From the NCBI RefSeq assembly GCF_001477625.1, contig NZ_CP013692.1, forward strand, positions 2,852,001 through 2,916,000: DNA of 64,000 nt, read 5' to 3'. Origin of the DNA: Paucibacter sp. KCTC 42545 (lineage in GTDB: Bacteria > Pseudomonadota > Gammaproteobacteria > Burkholderiales > Burkholderiaceae_C). A model generated the notes under the pieces. That model searched no databases and had not been told where the DNA came from. It was given only the letters and a program-made list of their open reading frames with translations. This document shows, piece after piece, positions 50,336-59,465 of the stretch (position 1 is the first letter of the stretch; the number at the start of each line of letters is the position of its first letter). Made by a program: the position numbers and the translations under genes.

Positions 50336-53191
50336 TTACTTGGTGAGGATGAAGCCCTTGAGCTTGCCGAAAGCCTGGTCCAGCAGCGACTTCTGTTGCT
50401 CCTGGTGCAGGTGGGCATAGCCGCAAGCCGGCGAAGCCGAGGCGGGGCGACCCGCGTAGCCCAGCTTCTGACCTTCGTTCATGTTTTCATGCACATAGTG
50501 CTGAACGAAGAACCAAGCGCCTTGGTTTTGCGGCTCGTCCTGGCACCACACCAGCTCGGTCGCACCGGGATACTTCTTGATCTCGGCGGCGAAAGCCTTG
50601 TGCGGGAAGGGATACAGCTGCTCGACGCGGATGATGGCCACGTCGCTGGCCTTCTTCTCCTCGCGCTTGCGCACCAGGTCGTAATAGACCTTGCCCGAGC
50701 AAACGACCACGCGCTTGACCTTGTCGGCGCTGATCGCAGCATCCTGCTCACCGATGACGGTGCGGAACTCACCCTTGGTGAACTCGGTCAGCGTGGAGGT
50801 CGCATCCTTGGCACGCAGCAGGCTCTTGGGCGTCATGATGACCAAAGGCTTGCGGAACATGCGCAGCATCTGACGACGCAGGACGTGGAAGATCTGGCTA
50901 GCCGTGGTGGGCTGCACGATCTGCATATTGTTGTCAGCGGCCAGCTGCATGAAGCGCTCCAGGCGCGCCGAGCTGTGCTCAGGGCCTTGGCCTTCATAGC
51001 CGTGCGGCAACATCATCACCAAGCCGTTGGAGCGGCCCCACTTCACTTCGCCAGAAGCGATGAACTGGTCGATCACCACTTGGGCGCCGTTGACGAAGTC
51101 GCCGAACTGGGCTTCCCAGATCGTCAGCGTATTGGGTTCGGCAGCGGCATAGCCGTACTCGAAGCCCAAAACCGCCTCTTCGCTCAGGATGGAGTCGATG
51201 ACCACGAAAGGAACCTGACCTTCGGCCACGTTCTGCAGCGGAATGTAGGCGCCTTCGTCCCAGTTGGTCCGGTTCTGATCGTGAATGACGGCGTGACGGT
51301 GGGTGAAGGTACCGCGGCCCGCATCTTCGCCCGACAGGCGGATCGGATAGCCGCTGGCCACCAGCGAGGCGAAAGCCATGCTCTCACCCATGCCCCAGTC
51401 CACATTGATCTCGCCACGGCCCATCGCAGCGCGGTCCGCGTAGAGCTTTTGCACCAAATTGTGGGCCACCAGATCCTTGGGCAGCGTGGTCAGTTTGTCA
51501 GCCAAACGCTTCCACTCGGAGACAGGCAGCGCGGTGTCGCAGCTGTCGGTCCACTTCTTGCCGAGGAAGGGCGACCAGTCGGTGGCGTACTTGCTCTTGA
51601 AGTTGGTCAGCACCGGGTCGACCGTGTGACGGCCTTCGTCCATGGCGGCGCGGTAGGCCTTGATCATCTGATCGGCACCGGCGGCGTCCACCACGTTTTG
51701 CGCGGCCAGCTTGTCGGCGTAGACCTTGCGGGTGCCAGGGTGAGCCGCAATCTTCTTGTACATCAGCGGCTGGGTCAGCGAGGGGGTGTCCTGCTCGTTG
51801 TGGCCCAGCTTGCGGAAGCAGACGATGTCCAGCACCACGTCCTTGCGGAACTCGGCGCGGTAGTCCATGGCCAGTTGCATGGCCCACACCACCGCTTCTG
51901 GATCATCACCGTTGACGTGCAGCACCGGCGCTTCGATCATCTTGACGACGTCCGAGCAATAAGCGGTGGAGCGCAGATCGCGCGGATCGCTGGTGGTGAA
52001 ACCGATCTGGTTGTTGATGACGATATGCACCGTGCCGCCGGTGCCGTAGCCACGGGTTTGGGCCATGCACAGGGTTTCCTGCACCACACCCTGGCCACCG
52101 AAGGCGGCGTCGCCGTGCACCAGCACGGGCAGCACTTGGCTACCGATCTTGTCACCGCGGCGCTCTTGACGAGCGCGCACGCTGCCCTCGACCACCGGGT
52201 TGACGATTTCCAGGTGCGAAGGGTTGAAGGACAGCGACAGGTGAACCGGGCCACCCTTGGTCGACACGTCGGAGCTGAAGCCTTGGTGGTACTTGACGTC
52301 ACCGGCCGGCAGATCTTCGGCAGCCTTGTGTTCGAACTCAGCGAACAGGTCGGCAGGCATCTTGCCCAGGGTGTTGACCAGCACGTTCAGGCGGCCGCGG
52401 TGGGCCATGCCGATGACGATTTCTTGCACGCCGCGTTGGCCGGCGCGCTGGATCAGCTCGTCCATGGCGGCGATGAAGCTCTCACCACCTTCCAGCGAGA
52501 AGCGCTTCTGGCCGACGTATTTAGTGTGCAGATAGCGTTCCAGGCCTTCGGCCGCGGTCAGGCGGTCGAGGATGTGGCGCTTTTCTTCGGCTGTGAAGGT
52601 GGGCTTGCCGCGGGCCTTTTCCAGGCGCTCTTGCCACCAGCGCTTTTCGCCGGGGTCGGTGCAGTGCATGAACTCGGAACCGACCGAGCTGCAATAGGTT
52701 TCGCGCAGTGCTTGGACGATTTGACGCAAGCTCATCGTCTCGCCACCGAAATAGGTGTTGGCGGCCGAGAAGCTGATGTCCATATCGGACTCGGTCAGGT
52801 CGTAGAACGAGGGATCGAGTTCAGGAATCTTGGGGCGTTCAGCGCGCTTGAGCGGGTCCAGCTCGGCCCAGCGATTGCCCAGGAAGCGGTAAGCCGCGAT
52901 CAAGCTTTGCACATGCACTTGCTTGCGGGCCACGGCCAGATCGGCGCTGGAGGCCTTGTTCGCAAAGGCATTGGCCTTGGCGCGCTGGGCAAAGGATTCG
53001 ATCACCGGGGCATGAGCCACGTCGCGACCGTCACCACCGTCGGTGGCCGGCACATGCTGGAGCGCGTCGAAATACGAACGCCAGTTATCGGGCACGGAAC
53101 CCGGGTTGTCGAGGTAGGCCTCGTACATCTCTTCGACGTAAGGGGCATTGCCCCCGAACAGGTATGAATTTGACCTGTGTTGCTGCATCAT
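50336..53191 (-). CDS. sucA: 2-oxoglutarate dehydrogenase E1
   Basis: E1 decarboxylates 2-oxoglutarate with thiamine diphosphate and feeds the lipoyl arm of E2 in the TCA cycle. The 951-residue product (933 in E. coli) starts MMQQHRSNSYLFGGNAPYVE. It carries MAHRGRLNVLVNTLGK near 265-280, HGDAAFGGQGVVQETL near 365-380 with NNQIGFTT in the ThDP region, and LPHGYEGQGPEHSSAR near 730. It is the first gene of the operon; the 460-base upstream gap presumably holds its promoter. Confidence 0.97.
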   Translation of the reverse strand: MMQQHRSNSYLFGGNAPYVEEMYEAYLDNPGSVPDNWRSYFDALQHVPATDGGDGRDVAHAPVIESFAQRAKANAFANKASSADLAVARKQVHVQSLIAAYRFLGNRWAELDPLKRAERPKIPELDPSFYDLTESDMDISFSAANTYFGGETMSLRQIVQALRETYCSSVGSEFMHCTDPGEKRWWQERLEKARGKPTFTAEEKRHILDRLTAAEGLERYLHTKYVGQKRFSLEGGESFIAAMDELIQRAGQRGVQEIVIGMAHRGRLNVLVNTLGKMPADLFAEFEHKAAEDLPAGDVKYHQGFSSDVSTKGGPVHLSLSFNPSHLEIVNPVVEGSVRARQERRGDKIGSQVLPVLVHGDAAFGGQGVVQETLCMAQTRGYGTGGTVHIVINNQIGFTTSDPRDLRSTAYCSDVVKMIEAPVLHVNGDDPEAVVWAMQLAMDYRAEFRKDVVLDIVCFRKLGHNEQDTPSLTQPLMYKKIAAHPGTRKVYADKLAAQNVVDAAGADQMIKAYRAAMDEGRHTVDPVLTNFKSKYATDWSPFLGKKWTDSCDTALPVSEWKRLADKLTTLPKDLVAHNLVQKLYADRAAMGRGEINVDWGMGESMAFASLVASGYPIRLSGEDAGRGTFTHRHAVIHDQNRTNWDEGAYIPLQNVAEGQVPFVVIDSILSEEAVLGFEYGYAAAEPNTLTIWEAQFGDFVNGAQVVIDQFIASGEVKWGRSNGLVMMLPHGYEGQGPEHSSARLERFMQLAADNNMQIVQPTTASQIFHVLRRQMLRMFRKPLVIMTPKSLLRAKDATSTLTEFTKGEFRTVIGEQDAAISADKVKRVVVCSGKVYYDLVRKREEKKASDVAIIRVEQLYPFPHKAFAAEIKKYPGATELVWCQDEPQNQGAWFFVQHYVHENMNEGQKLGYAGRPASASPACGYAHLHQEQQKSLLDQAFGKLKGFILTK

Positions 53192-53655
53192 CTTCGCTCA
53201 CCTCTAACCCCGGCTTCCAGGGCATTGGCTGGTTGAGAAACCTTCCGCGACACGGCTCGACCGGTTGGCGGATTGCGACCCGCCTTCGCTGTTGCCAGAA
53301 AAGGGGACGGGAAGGACCTAAGTCTTAAAAACAACTGGCACTTTAGCACTGTTGACATATTGCGGCATACGCGACTCTACGCAGACCTGAGCCCATATCG
53401 GACCCGAGAGCGCTATTCTGAAGCGCTTGCTGCCACGTGTGGGCTTAATTTCCGCTGTCAGATTGAGGTAATTGTCTTGACCTATGCCAATGTGCGAGGG
53501 GCGCCCCGAGCGCATCGCGGCGCTGATGGCCGCTGATCGCCCGGCCACTTCTGACAAGCGGCTCAGGCCTGCCGCCTCAGCGGGTTTGCCCGCCGCCAAG
53601 CCGGCAGGGATACCCTAAACTCGCCGCCTGATTCTCTCCAGCCGCAGGAAGCCTG
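53192..53655. other. Intergenic region upstream of sucA and the oxygenase gene
   Basis: About 460 bases divergent between sucA (minus) and the oxygenase (plus). Short open frames exist on both strands but lack recognisable domains and ribosome-binding sites. A TTGACA on the plus strand at 53352 has no matching -10 at 17 bases. It likely carries both promoters and a sucA leader, but I cannot place them. Confidence 0.5.
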
Positions 53656-54498
53656 ATGCAAGTTCAAGTCGTTGATTACCGCGCCCCCGATGCCGCCCAG
53701 AAATTCACCCAATCGCTGCACGACACGGGTTTCGGGGTGCTGGTCAATCACCCCATTCAGCAGACCCTGGTGGAAAGGATCTACGCCGATTGGCTGAACT
53801 TTTTCAATGGCGACGAGAAACTGGCCTTCCCCTTCTCCAAGGAAAAGCAAGACGGCTACTTCTCCACCGAGATCTCCGAGACAGCCAAGGGCAGCAGCCT
53901 GAAGGACATCAAGGAATACTTCCACATCTACCCCTGGGGCCGCATTCCGGACAGCCTCAAAGCCGATGCGCTGCAGTATTACAGCGAGGCCAACGCCCTG
54001 GCCGGCGAGTTGCTGAGCTGGGTCGAGCGCTACACCCCGCCCGAAATTGCCAAGCATTACCGCGAGCCGCTCTCCCAGATGATTGAGGGCAGCCAGCAAA
54101 CCCTGCTGCGGGTGCTGCGCTACCCGCCGCTGACCGGCCAAGAGCCGGCCGGCGCCCTGCGCGCCGCCGCGCACGGCGATATCAACTTGCTGACCATCTT
54201 GCCGGCCGCCAACGAGCCTGGCCTACAGGTGCAAAACATGGACGGCGCCTGGTTTGACGTGCCCTGCGACTTCGGCATGCTGATCATAAATATCGGCGAC
54301 ATGCTGGAAGAAGCCTCGCAAGGCTATTACCCCAGCACCCAGCACCGGGTGGTGAACCCGACCGGCGAGGGCGCCACCCGCAGCCGCGTTTCCCTGCCGC
54401 TGTTTCTGCACCCGCGCAACGAAGTGGTGCTGTCGGACCGCCACACGGCCCACAGCTATCTGCAAGAGCGCCTGCGCGAATTGGGCGTCAAGACTTAA
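53656..54498 (+). CDS. 2-oxoglutarate/Fe(II)-dependent oxygenase, isopenicillin N synthase-like
   Basis: This double-stranded beta-helix family couples O2 activation to oxidation of diverse small molecules. The 280-residue protein has an N-terminal DIOX_N-like region and the iron triad H173, D175 (AAHGDINLLT) and H230 (TQHRVVNP). The RSRVSLPLFLHP motif contributes Arg244 and Ser246 for the 2-oxoglutarate carboxylate. Substrate is unknown. Location beside sucA (the 2-oxoglutarate consumer) may be coincidence. The next ORF continues in the same frame after its TAA. Confidence 0.88.
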   Translation: MQVQVVDYRAPDAAQKFTQSLHDTGFGVLVNHPIQQTLVERIYADWLNFFNGDEKLAFPFSKEKQDGYFSTEISETAKGSSLKDIKEYFHIYPWGRIPDSLKADALQYYSEANALAGELLSWVERYTPPEIAKHYREPLSQMIEGSQQTLLRVLRYPPLTGQEPAGALRAAAHGDINLLTILPAANEPGLQVQNMDGAWFDVPCDFGMLIINIGDMLEEASQGYYPSTQHRVVNPTGEGATRSRVSLPLFLHPRNEVVLSDRHTAHSYLQERLRELGVKT

Positions 54499-54510
54499 GC
54501 GAGGGCGCCG

Positions 54511-54864
54511 CTGGGCCACGCCGTCATCCACATCTACCCCGAGGCGCCGCCCAAGCCGGCCCTCGGTGACGCCTGCAATGGTTGTGGCCTGTGCTGTTTA
54601 AGTGAGCCCTGCCCCATCGGCATGCTGGTGAGCCGGCGCAGGCACGGCGCTTGCGACGCTTTGCGTTGGTCAGATGAATCAAGCCGCTATGTCTGCGGCA
54701 TGTTGCTCGCCCCCGGCGAGGTGTTGGGCTGGCGCCCACAAGGCTGGCTGGACCGCCACCTAGCGCCCTGGCTGGCGCGGCGCAGCCGGCGCTGGATTGC
54801 CGCCGGCATTGGCTGCGATGCCGACTTGCAGGCCGAACCCGCCGCTGAGCGCAGCAAAGACTGA
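54511..54864 (+). CDS. Cysteine-rich protein with CxxCxxCC cluster motif; non-standard start
   Basis: The frame after the oxygenase TAA is open to 54864 and encodes a compact cysteine-rich protein. From a CTG at 54511 (preceded by GAGGG at 5 bases) it would be 117 residues, with ACNGCGLCC at 21-29 (C22, C25, C28, C29), C34, C48, C62 and C102. The pattern resembles the YkgJ-type metal-cluster family. No ATG, GTG or TTG precedes the cysteine cluster; an ATG at 54622 would cut off the first five cysteines. Translational coupling to the oxygenase or a CTG start are the two options. Function unknown. Confidence 0.6.
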   Translation: MGHAVIHIYPEAPPKPALGDACNGCGLCCLSEPCPIGMLVSRRRHGACDALRWSDESSRYVCGMLLAPGEVLGWRPQGWLDRHLAPWLARRSRRWIAAGIGCDADLQAEPAAERSKD

Positions 54865-54976
54865 GGCTGCCGCAGAGCGCCCAGACGAGGCGAGCACTGC
54901 GGGCAATCCTCTAGCCAATCCGCTGGCGGCCAGGGCTAGCATCGCGGCACCCCCGGCCAACCATGCAAGGCAGAAG

Positions 54977-56566
54977 ATGCACTCCACCCTGGTCCGCCCC
55001 CGATTCCTGGCGCAAGCGTTGCTCGCCTTGGCAGCCTGCTTGAGCTTACCCAGCCAAGCCGCCAATCTGCGCTGGGCCGCGCAGAACGACATCCTGACCC
55101 TGGACCCGCATTCGCAGAACCACACCACCACCATCGCGGTGCTGATGCATGCCTATGAAGGACTGACGCGCTACAACGAGAAGTATCAAGTTGAGCCGGC
55201 GCTGGCGACGAAGTGGACCGCCATCAGCCCGACCCAGATCCGCTTCGAGCTGCGCCAGGGCGTCAAGTTTCATGACGGTTCGCCCTTCACCGCCGATGAC
55301 GTGGTGTTCAGCTTCGGCCGCATCATGCAGCCGCAGGGCACGCTGCAAATTTATGTAGCCGGCATCAAGGAAGTGAAGAAGATCGACAACTACACCGTCG
55401 ATTTCATCCTGAGTGCACCGCAGCCCATCTTGCTGCGCAGCATCATCGACTTCCGCATCATGAGCAAGACCTGGGCCGAGAAGAACAAGGCCCTCAACAC
55501 CCAGGACTACAAGTCCAAGGAAGACAGCTTCGCCGCCCGCAACGTCAACGGCACCGGCCCCTACAAAATCACCAGCTGGCAGCCCGACCAGAAAATCAGC
55601 ATGGTCGCCAATAAGGACTGGTGGGACCAGACCCGCAGCAATATCACCGAACTGAGCTATCTGCCGATCAAGAGCGACGCCACCCGTGTGGCCGCCCTGC
55701 TCTCCGGCGATGTTGATTTACTTACCGACCTGCCCACCCAAGACGTGGCCCGGCTGCGCGCCGACCCCAAGCTCAAGCTGATGGAAGGCCCCGAGGTTCG
55801 CACCATCTTCTTCGTCATGGATCAAGGCAGTGAGGAACTCAAAGGCGCCAGCGTCAAAGGCAAGAACCCCTTCAAAGACCGGCGCGTGCGTGAGGCGATG
55901 AGTGTGGCCATCGACCGTGAAGCCATCAAGCGCAGCATCATGCGCGGCCTGTCGATTCCGGCCGGCATCATGGTGGCGCCGGGCGTCAATGGCAACACGC
56001 CCGATCTGGACGTGCCGCTCAAGGCCGATGCCGACAAGGCCCGCAAGCTGCTGGCCGAGGCTGGCTACCCGGAGGGCTTCGAGGTCCCACTGAACTGCCC
56101 CAATAACCGCTACGTCAATGACGAGGCGATCTGCCAGGCGGTGGTGGCGATGTGGGCGCGCATCGGCATCAAAGCGCATCTGATTGCCCAGCCCTTCTCG
56201 CAGCACAGCCAGACCTTCCAGCGCTTTGAAGCACCGCTCTTCCTGCTGGGCTGGGGCGTGGCCACTTACGACGCCCAGTTCACCCTGCAATCCCTGGCGC
56301 GCACCAAGACCAGCGGCGCGGATGGCAACTTCAACTTCGCCAAGCTCAGCGACGCGACGATGGACCGACTGGTCGACGCGATGAAGGTCGAACCCGACCT
56401 GAGCAAGCGCAACGCCATGATCCGCGAGGCCTTGCAGCGCATTCGTGATGAGAGCTTATTCATCCCCATCCATCACCAAGTGCGACCCTGGGCCATGCGC
56501 GCCAATGTTGAAACCACGCATCGCTCGGACGACCGACCCGAAGCCCGCTTCACCACGCTCAAGTAA
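54977..56566 (+). CDS. Family 5 ABC transporter solute-binding protein (peptide/nickel type), paralogue 1
   Basis: Periplasmic binding proteins of this family capture oligopeptides or related solutes for ABC importers. The ATG at 54977, with AAGG nearby, gives 529 residues. A Sec signal peptide (ALLALAACLSLPSQA, cleavage near residue 33) is followed by the SBP_bac_5 fold: RWAAQNDILTLDPHSQN, ATKWTAISPTQIRFELR, GVKFHDGSPFTADDVVFSFGR, and AVAIDREAIKRSI-like repeats. A lipoprotein Cys is not evident. It is 45 bases before a close paralogue; no permease or ATPase gene is nearby. Confidence 0.93.
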   Translation: MHSTLVRPRFLAQALLALAACLSLPSQAANLRWAAQNDILTLDPHSQNHTTTIAVLMHAYEGLTRYNEKYQVEPALATKWTAISPTQIRFELRQGVKFHDGSPFTADDVVFSFGRIMQPQGTLQIYVAGIKEVKKIDNYTVDFILSAPQPILLRSIIDFRIMSKTWAEKNKALNTQDYKSKEDSFAARNVNGTGPYKITSWQPDQKISMVANKDWWDQTRSNITELSYLPIKSDATRVAALLSGDVDLLTDLPTQDVARLRADPKLKLMEGPEVRTIFFVMDQGSEELKGASVKGKNPFKDRRVREAMSVAIDREAIKRSIMRGLSIPAGIMVAPGVNGNTPDLDVPLKADADKARKLLAEAGYPEGFEVPLNCPNNRYVNDEAICQAVVAMWARIGIKAHLIAQPFSQHSQTFQRFEAPLFLLGWGVATYDAQFTLQSLARTKTSGADGNFNFAKLSDATMDRLVDAMKVEPDLSKRNAMIREALQRIRDESLFIPIHHQVRPWAMRANVETTHRSDDRPEARFTTLK

Positions 56567-56611
56567 TCAGCAATTCGCTGCTGCAGCATCAACTTCCTGA
56601 GGAGGCCCGTC

Positions 56612-58204
56612 TTGAAATTCAAACCAGTCACCGTCAACGCCCTGCTGCTCAGCGTGGCCGCGCTGTGCGGCGCCATCAGCAGCCCTGTTGCCCAGGCCTC
56701 GCCGCTGCGCTGGGCCGCGCAGAACGACATTCAGACCCTGGACCCCCATGCGCAGAACCACGCCACCACCAACACCATTGCCGGCTTTGCCTACGAGGGC
56801 TTGACCCGCTACAACGACAAGTTCCAGCCCGAGCCGGCCCTGGCGACCAAGTGGACCCAGCTCAGCCCCACTCAAGTGCGCTTCGACCTGCGCCGCGGCG
56901 TCAAGTTCCATGACGGCACGCCTTTCACCGCCGACGATGTGCTGTTCAGCTTTGCCCGCATCCGCCAGCCGCAGGCCAATTTGCAAATCTTCGTCAGTGG
57001 CATCAAGGAGATCAAGAAGATCGACGACTACACCGTCGACCTGCTGCTGGACGGGCCTAACCCCATCTTGCTGCGCAATCTGATCTTCTTCCGCATCATG
57101 AGCAAGAGCTGGGCGGAGAAGAACAAGGCCGTCAACACCCAGGACTACAAGGCCAAGGAAGACACCTACGCTTCCCGCAATGCCATGGGCACCGGCCCCT
57201 ACAAAATCACCGGCTGGCAGCCCGACCAGAAAATCAGCCTGGTCGCCAACAAGGACTGGTGGGACAAGCCCAGCGGCAATATCAGCGAGATCAGCTATTT
57301 GCCGATCAAGAGCGATGCCACCCGGGTAGCCGCTCTGCTCTCCGGCGACCTGGATCTGCTGACCGACCTGCCCACCCAAGACGTGGCCAAGCTCAAGGCC
57401 GACCCCAAGCTGAAGGTGCTGGACGGCAATGAGAACCGCACCATCTTCATCGCCATGGACGAGGGCAGCGAAGAGTTGAAGGGCAGCAATGTCAAAGGCA
57501 AGAACCCCTTCAAAGACAAGCGGGTGCGCGAAGCGCTGAACCTGGCCATCGACCGCGAAGCCATCAAGCGCAGCCTGATGCGGGGCTTGTCCATGCCCGC
57601 GGCCATCATGGTGGCGCCGGGTGTGAATGGCCACACGGCCGACATCGACCAGCCACTCAAGGTTGATCTCGACAAGGCCAAGAAACTGCTGGCCGAGGCC
57701 GGCTACCCGAGCGGCTTTGAAGTGCCGCTGAACTGCCCGAACGACCGCTACGTCAACGACGAAGAAATCTGCCAGGCCGTGGTGGCGATGTGGAGCAAGG
57801 TTGGCATCAAGGCCAAGCTCAGCACCAGCCCGATGTCGCAGCACTCGCAGCTGCTGCAGCGCATGGATTCACCGCTGTATTTGTACGGCTGGGGCGTCAA
57901 CACTTTTGACGCCCAGTACACCTTGCAAGACATCGTCCACACCAAGACCAGCGGCGCCGACGGCAAGGGCAATTACGCCCGCGTCAGCGATGCCAAGCTC
58001 GACGCCCTGGTGCAGGCCATGAAGGTGGAAATCGATGCGACCAAGCGCAACGCCATGATTCGCGAAGCCCTGCTGCGGGTGCGGGACGAGTATCTGTTCA
58101 TCCCCATCCACCACCAAGTGCGCCCTTGGGCCATGCGCAGCAATGTGGACACGCCGCACCGCGCCGACGACAGGCCCGAGCCGCGCTGGACCACGATTCG
58201 CTGA
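56612..58204 (+). CDS. Family 5 ABC transporter solute-binding protein, paralogue 2
   Basis: Tandem duplicate of the preceding gene. The start is TTG at 56612 with a strong AGGAGG 6 bases ahead. The 530-residue protein has a signal peptide (VNALLLSVAALCGAISSPVAQA) and the same domain order, sharing blocks such as RWAAQNDI, GVKFHDGTPFTADDVLFSFAR, SYLPIKSDATRVAALLSGD and GWGVNTFDAQYTLQ. Differences are spread along the length, so the copies have diverged and both read as functional. Substrate unknown; transport partners are elsewhere. Confidence 0.93.
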   Translation: MKFKPVTVNALLLSVAALCGAISSPVAQASPLRWAAQNDIQTLDPHAQNHATTNTIAGFAYEGLTRYNDKFQPEPALATKWTQLSPTQVRFDLRRGVKFHDGTPFTADDVLFSFARIRQPQANLQIFVSGIKEIKKIDDYTVDLLLDGPNPILLRNLIFFRIMSKSWAEKNKAVNTQDYKAKEDTYASRNAMGTGPYKITGWQPDQKISLVANKDWWDKPSGNISEISYLPIKSDATRVAALLSGDLDLLTDLPTQDVAKLKADPKLKVLDGNENRTIFIAMDEGSEELKGSNVKGKNPFKDKRVREALNLAIDREAIKRSLMRGLSMPAAIMVAPGVNGHTADIDQPLKVDLDKAKKLLAEAGYPSGFEVPLNCPNDRYVNDEEICQAVVAMWSKVGIKAKLSTSPMSQHSQLLQRMDSPLYLYGWGVNTFDAQYTLQDIVHTKTSGADGKGNYARVSDAKLDALVQAMKVEIDATKRNAMIREALLRVRDEYLFIPIHHQVRPWAMRSNVDTPHRADDRPEPRWTTIR

Positions 58205-58227
58205 GCTAAGCTTTCAAGCGGCTTGCG

Positions 58228-58251
58228 AGGCCCGGCGGCAGCGCCGGGCCT
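58228..58251 (+). terminator. GC-rich hairpin after the second solute-binding protein
   Basis: Ten-base arms (AGGCCCGGCG / CGCCGGGCCT) with a 4-base loop lie 24 bases after the stop. No T run follows, so termination may be Rho-assisted. Confidence 0.55.
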
Positions 58252-58263
58252 GAGCGAATCCCA

Positions 58264-58281
58264 CGGGCCTGATTTCAGGCC
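58264..58281 (-). terminator. Hairpin after the AraC-type gene
   Basis: GGGCCTGA and TCAGGCCC arms separated by two bases, 5 bases beyond the stop of the convergent AraC-type gene. It is a short hairpin without T run. Confidence 0.4.
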
Positions 58282-58286
58282 CGCCC

Positions 58287-59363
58287 TCAGGCACTATCGC
58301 CCTGCAACTGGGCCCGCAGGGCCGAGGGCGTCAGCCCATACCAGCGGCGCACCGTGCGCGCGAAGTTAGAGGCATCCTCAAAGCCCAGCTGCGCGGCGAT
58401 GGCCTCGATGGGATGCGCGGTATTGCGCAACTGCCACAGCGCCTGCTCCTGGCGCACGGCGTCCAACAAGGCTTGAAAACTCTGGCCCTCGCTGCGCAGG
58501 CGGCGGATCAAGGTGCGTGCAGACACGTGGCAGGCCTTGGCCACCTCATCCAGCGTTTGAAAGTGCTCGCCCTCCCGCCGCAAACGCATCTGCGCTTGCA
58601 CCCTCTGCGACCAATGGCCCAGATGCTGCCCCGCCAAGCGCAGGGCTTGCTCGCAGTCCTGACTGGCTTGCTCGAAGACCTTGGCATCAGCGGTCAGGCA
58701 GGGCAAGCGCAACTGGGCCGGGCTGAAATGCAGGGCCAGATGGCTGGCCGAGAACTGCAGCTGCGCATCACCACAAACCTGCAAATACGGAGTGAGCTGA
58801 ACCGGCGCCGGCAGCGGAACATCCACCCGCAAGCCGCTGGGCCGCAGGCCCACCACCGAGTCAATCAAGCGCAGCGCGGTGCCCAAGGCCATGTCCAGCA
58901 CAAAGCCGCGCGCCGCACCAAGATCGAGTCGTTCGTGAACGCGCAGGGTGGCGCCCACTTCATAGTTGGCACCCTCGCCCAGCGGCGGCTCATGCAGCTC
59001 GAAATCGAAACGCAGCAAGCTATTGCGCAAGCTGGCATAGCGGCAGGCCGTGGCCAGCGCCTGCGCCAGATCGCGGCTGGCCACCACGGCATAACCCATC
59101 GCGCCATGGGCCGATAGCTGGGCCATCTGCCCCAGCGCCAGGCCCAAATTGGGTTGCTGGCTGACCTGCAAAGCGGTGCTCACCAAAGCCTGCACAACGC
59201 GGTAGTCCAGCATCTGCTCGCGGGTGGATAACTGCTCCCAGCTCAGGCCCGCTTGATCCAGCACCGCGTCCAAATCGCCGCCCAGGCTACGCACCAGCAC
59301 GCAAAGCAGGCGGGCATAAGTGGGGTGAACCAGGGCGTCGGATGGGGCTGGCGACACATGCAT
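58287..59363 (-). CDS. AraC-family transcriptional regulator
   Basis: The 358-residue protein has an N-terminal arabinose-binding-like sensor domain (MLDYRVVQALVSTALQ, GAMGYAVVASRDLAQAL) and two helix-turn-helix motifs at the C-terminus (TLDEVAKACHVSARTLIRRLRSEGQSF near 268-294; IEAIAAQLGFEDASNFARTVRRWYG near 318-342). It is divergent from the alkane hydroxylase gene across about 100 bases, so that gene is the likely target; the effector is unknown. Confidence 0.92.
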   Translation of the reverse strand: MHVSPAPSDALVHPTYARLLCVLVRSLGGDLDAVLDQAGLSWEQLSTREQMLDYRVVQALVSTALQVSQQPNLGLALGQMAQLSAHGAMGYAVVASRDLAQALATACRYASLRNSLLRFDFELHEPPLGEGANYEVGATLRVHERLDLGAARGFVLDMALGTALRLIDSVVGLRPSGLRVDVPLPAPVQLTPYLQVCGDAQLQFSASHLALHFSPAQLRLPCLTADAKVFEQASQDCEQALRLAGQHLGHWSQRVQAQMRLRREGEHFQTLDEVAKACHVSARTLIRRLRSEGQSFQALLDAVRQEQALWQLRNTAHPIEAIAAQLGFEDASNFARTVRRWYGLTPSALRAQLQGDSA

Positions 59364-59465
59364 CTTGGCACTTTATGACGAGAGCCTGCCACTTGCTACG
59401 GTGTTTGCCCCGGCTGCCCCGCGCCACACTGGGCCTCCCAACAAGCAAAAATCCCGGAGACAACG

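Noticed and set aside
50396..53167. A 923-residue open frame antisense to sucA
   Set aside because: High GC third positions suppress stop codons on the opposite strand; sucA itself has every family motif.
53273..53599. Short open frames on both strands upstream of sucA
   Set aside because: No domain, poor starts and no ribosome-binding sites; best left as intergenic.
53656..54864. Oxygenase and cysteine-rich ORF as one frameshifted gene
   Set aside because: They are in the same frame separated by a clean TAA, and the oxygenase has a normal family C-terminus, so two products are more likely.
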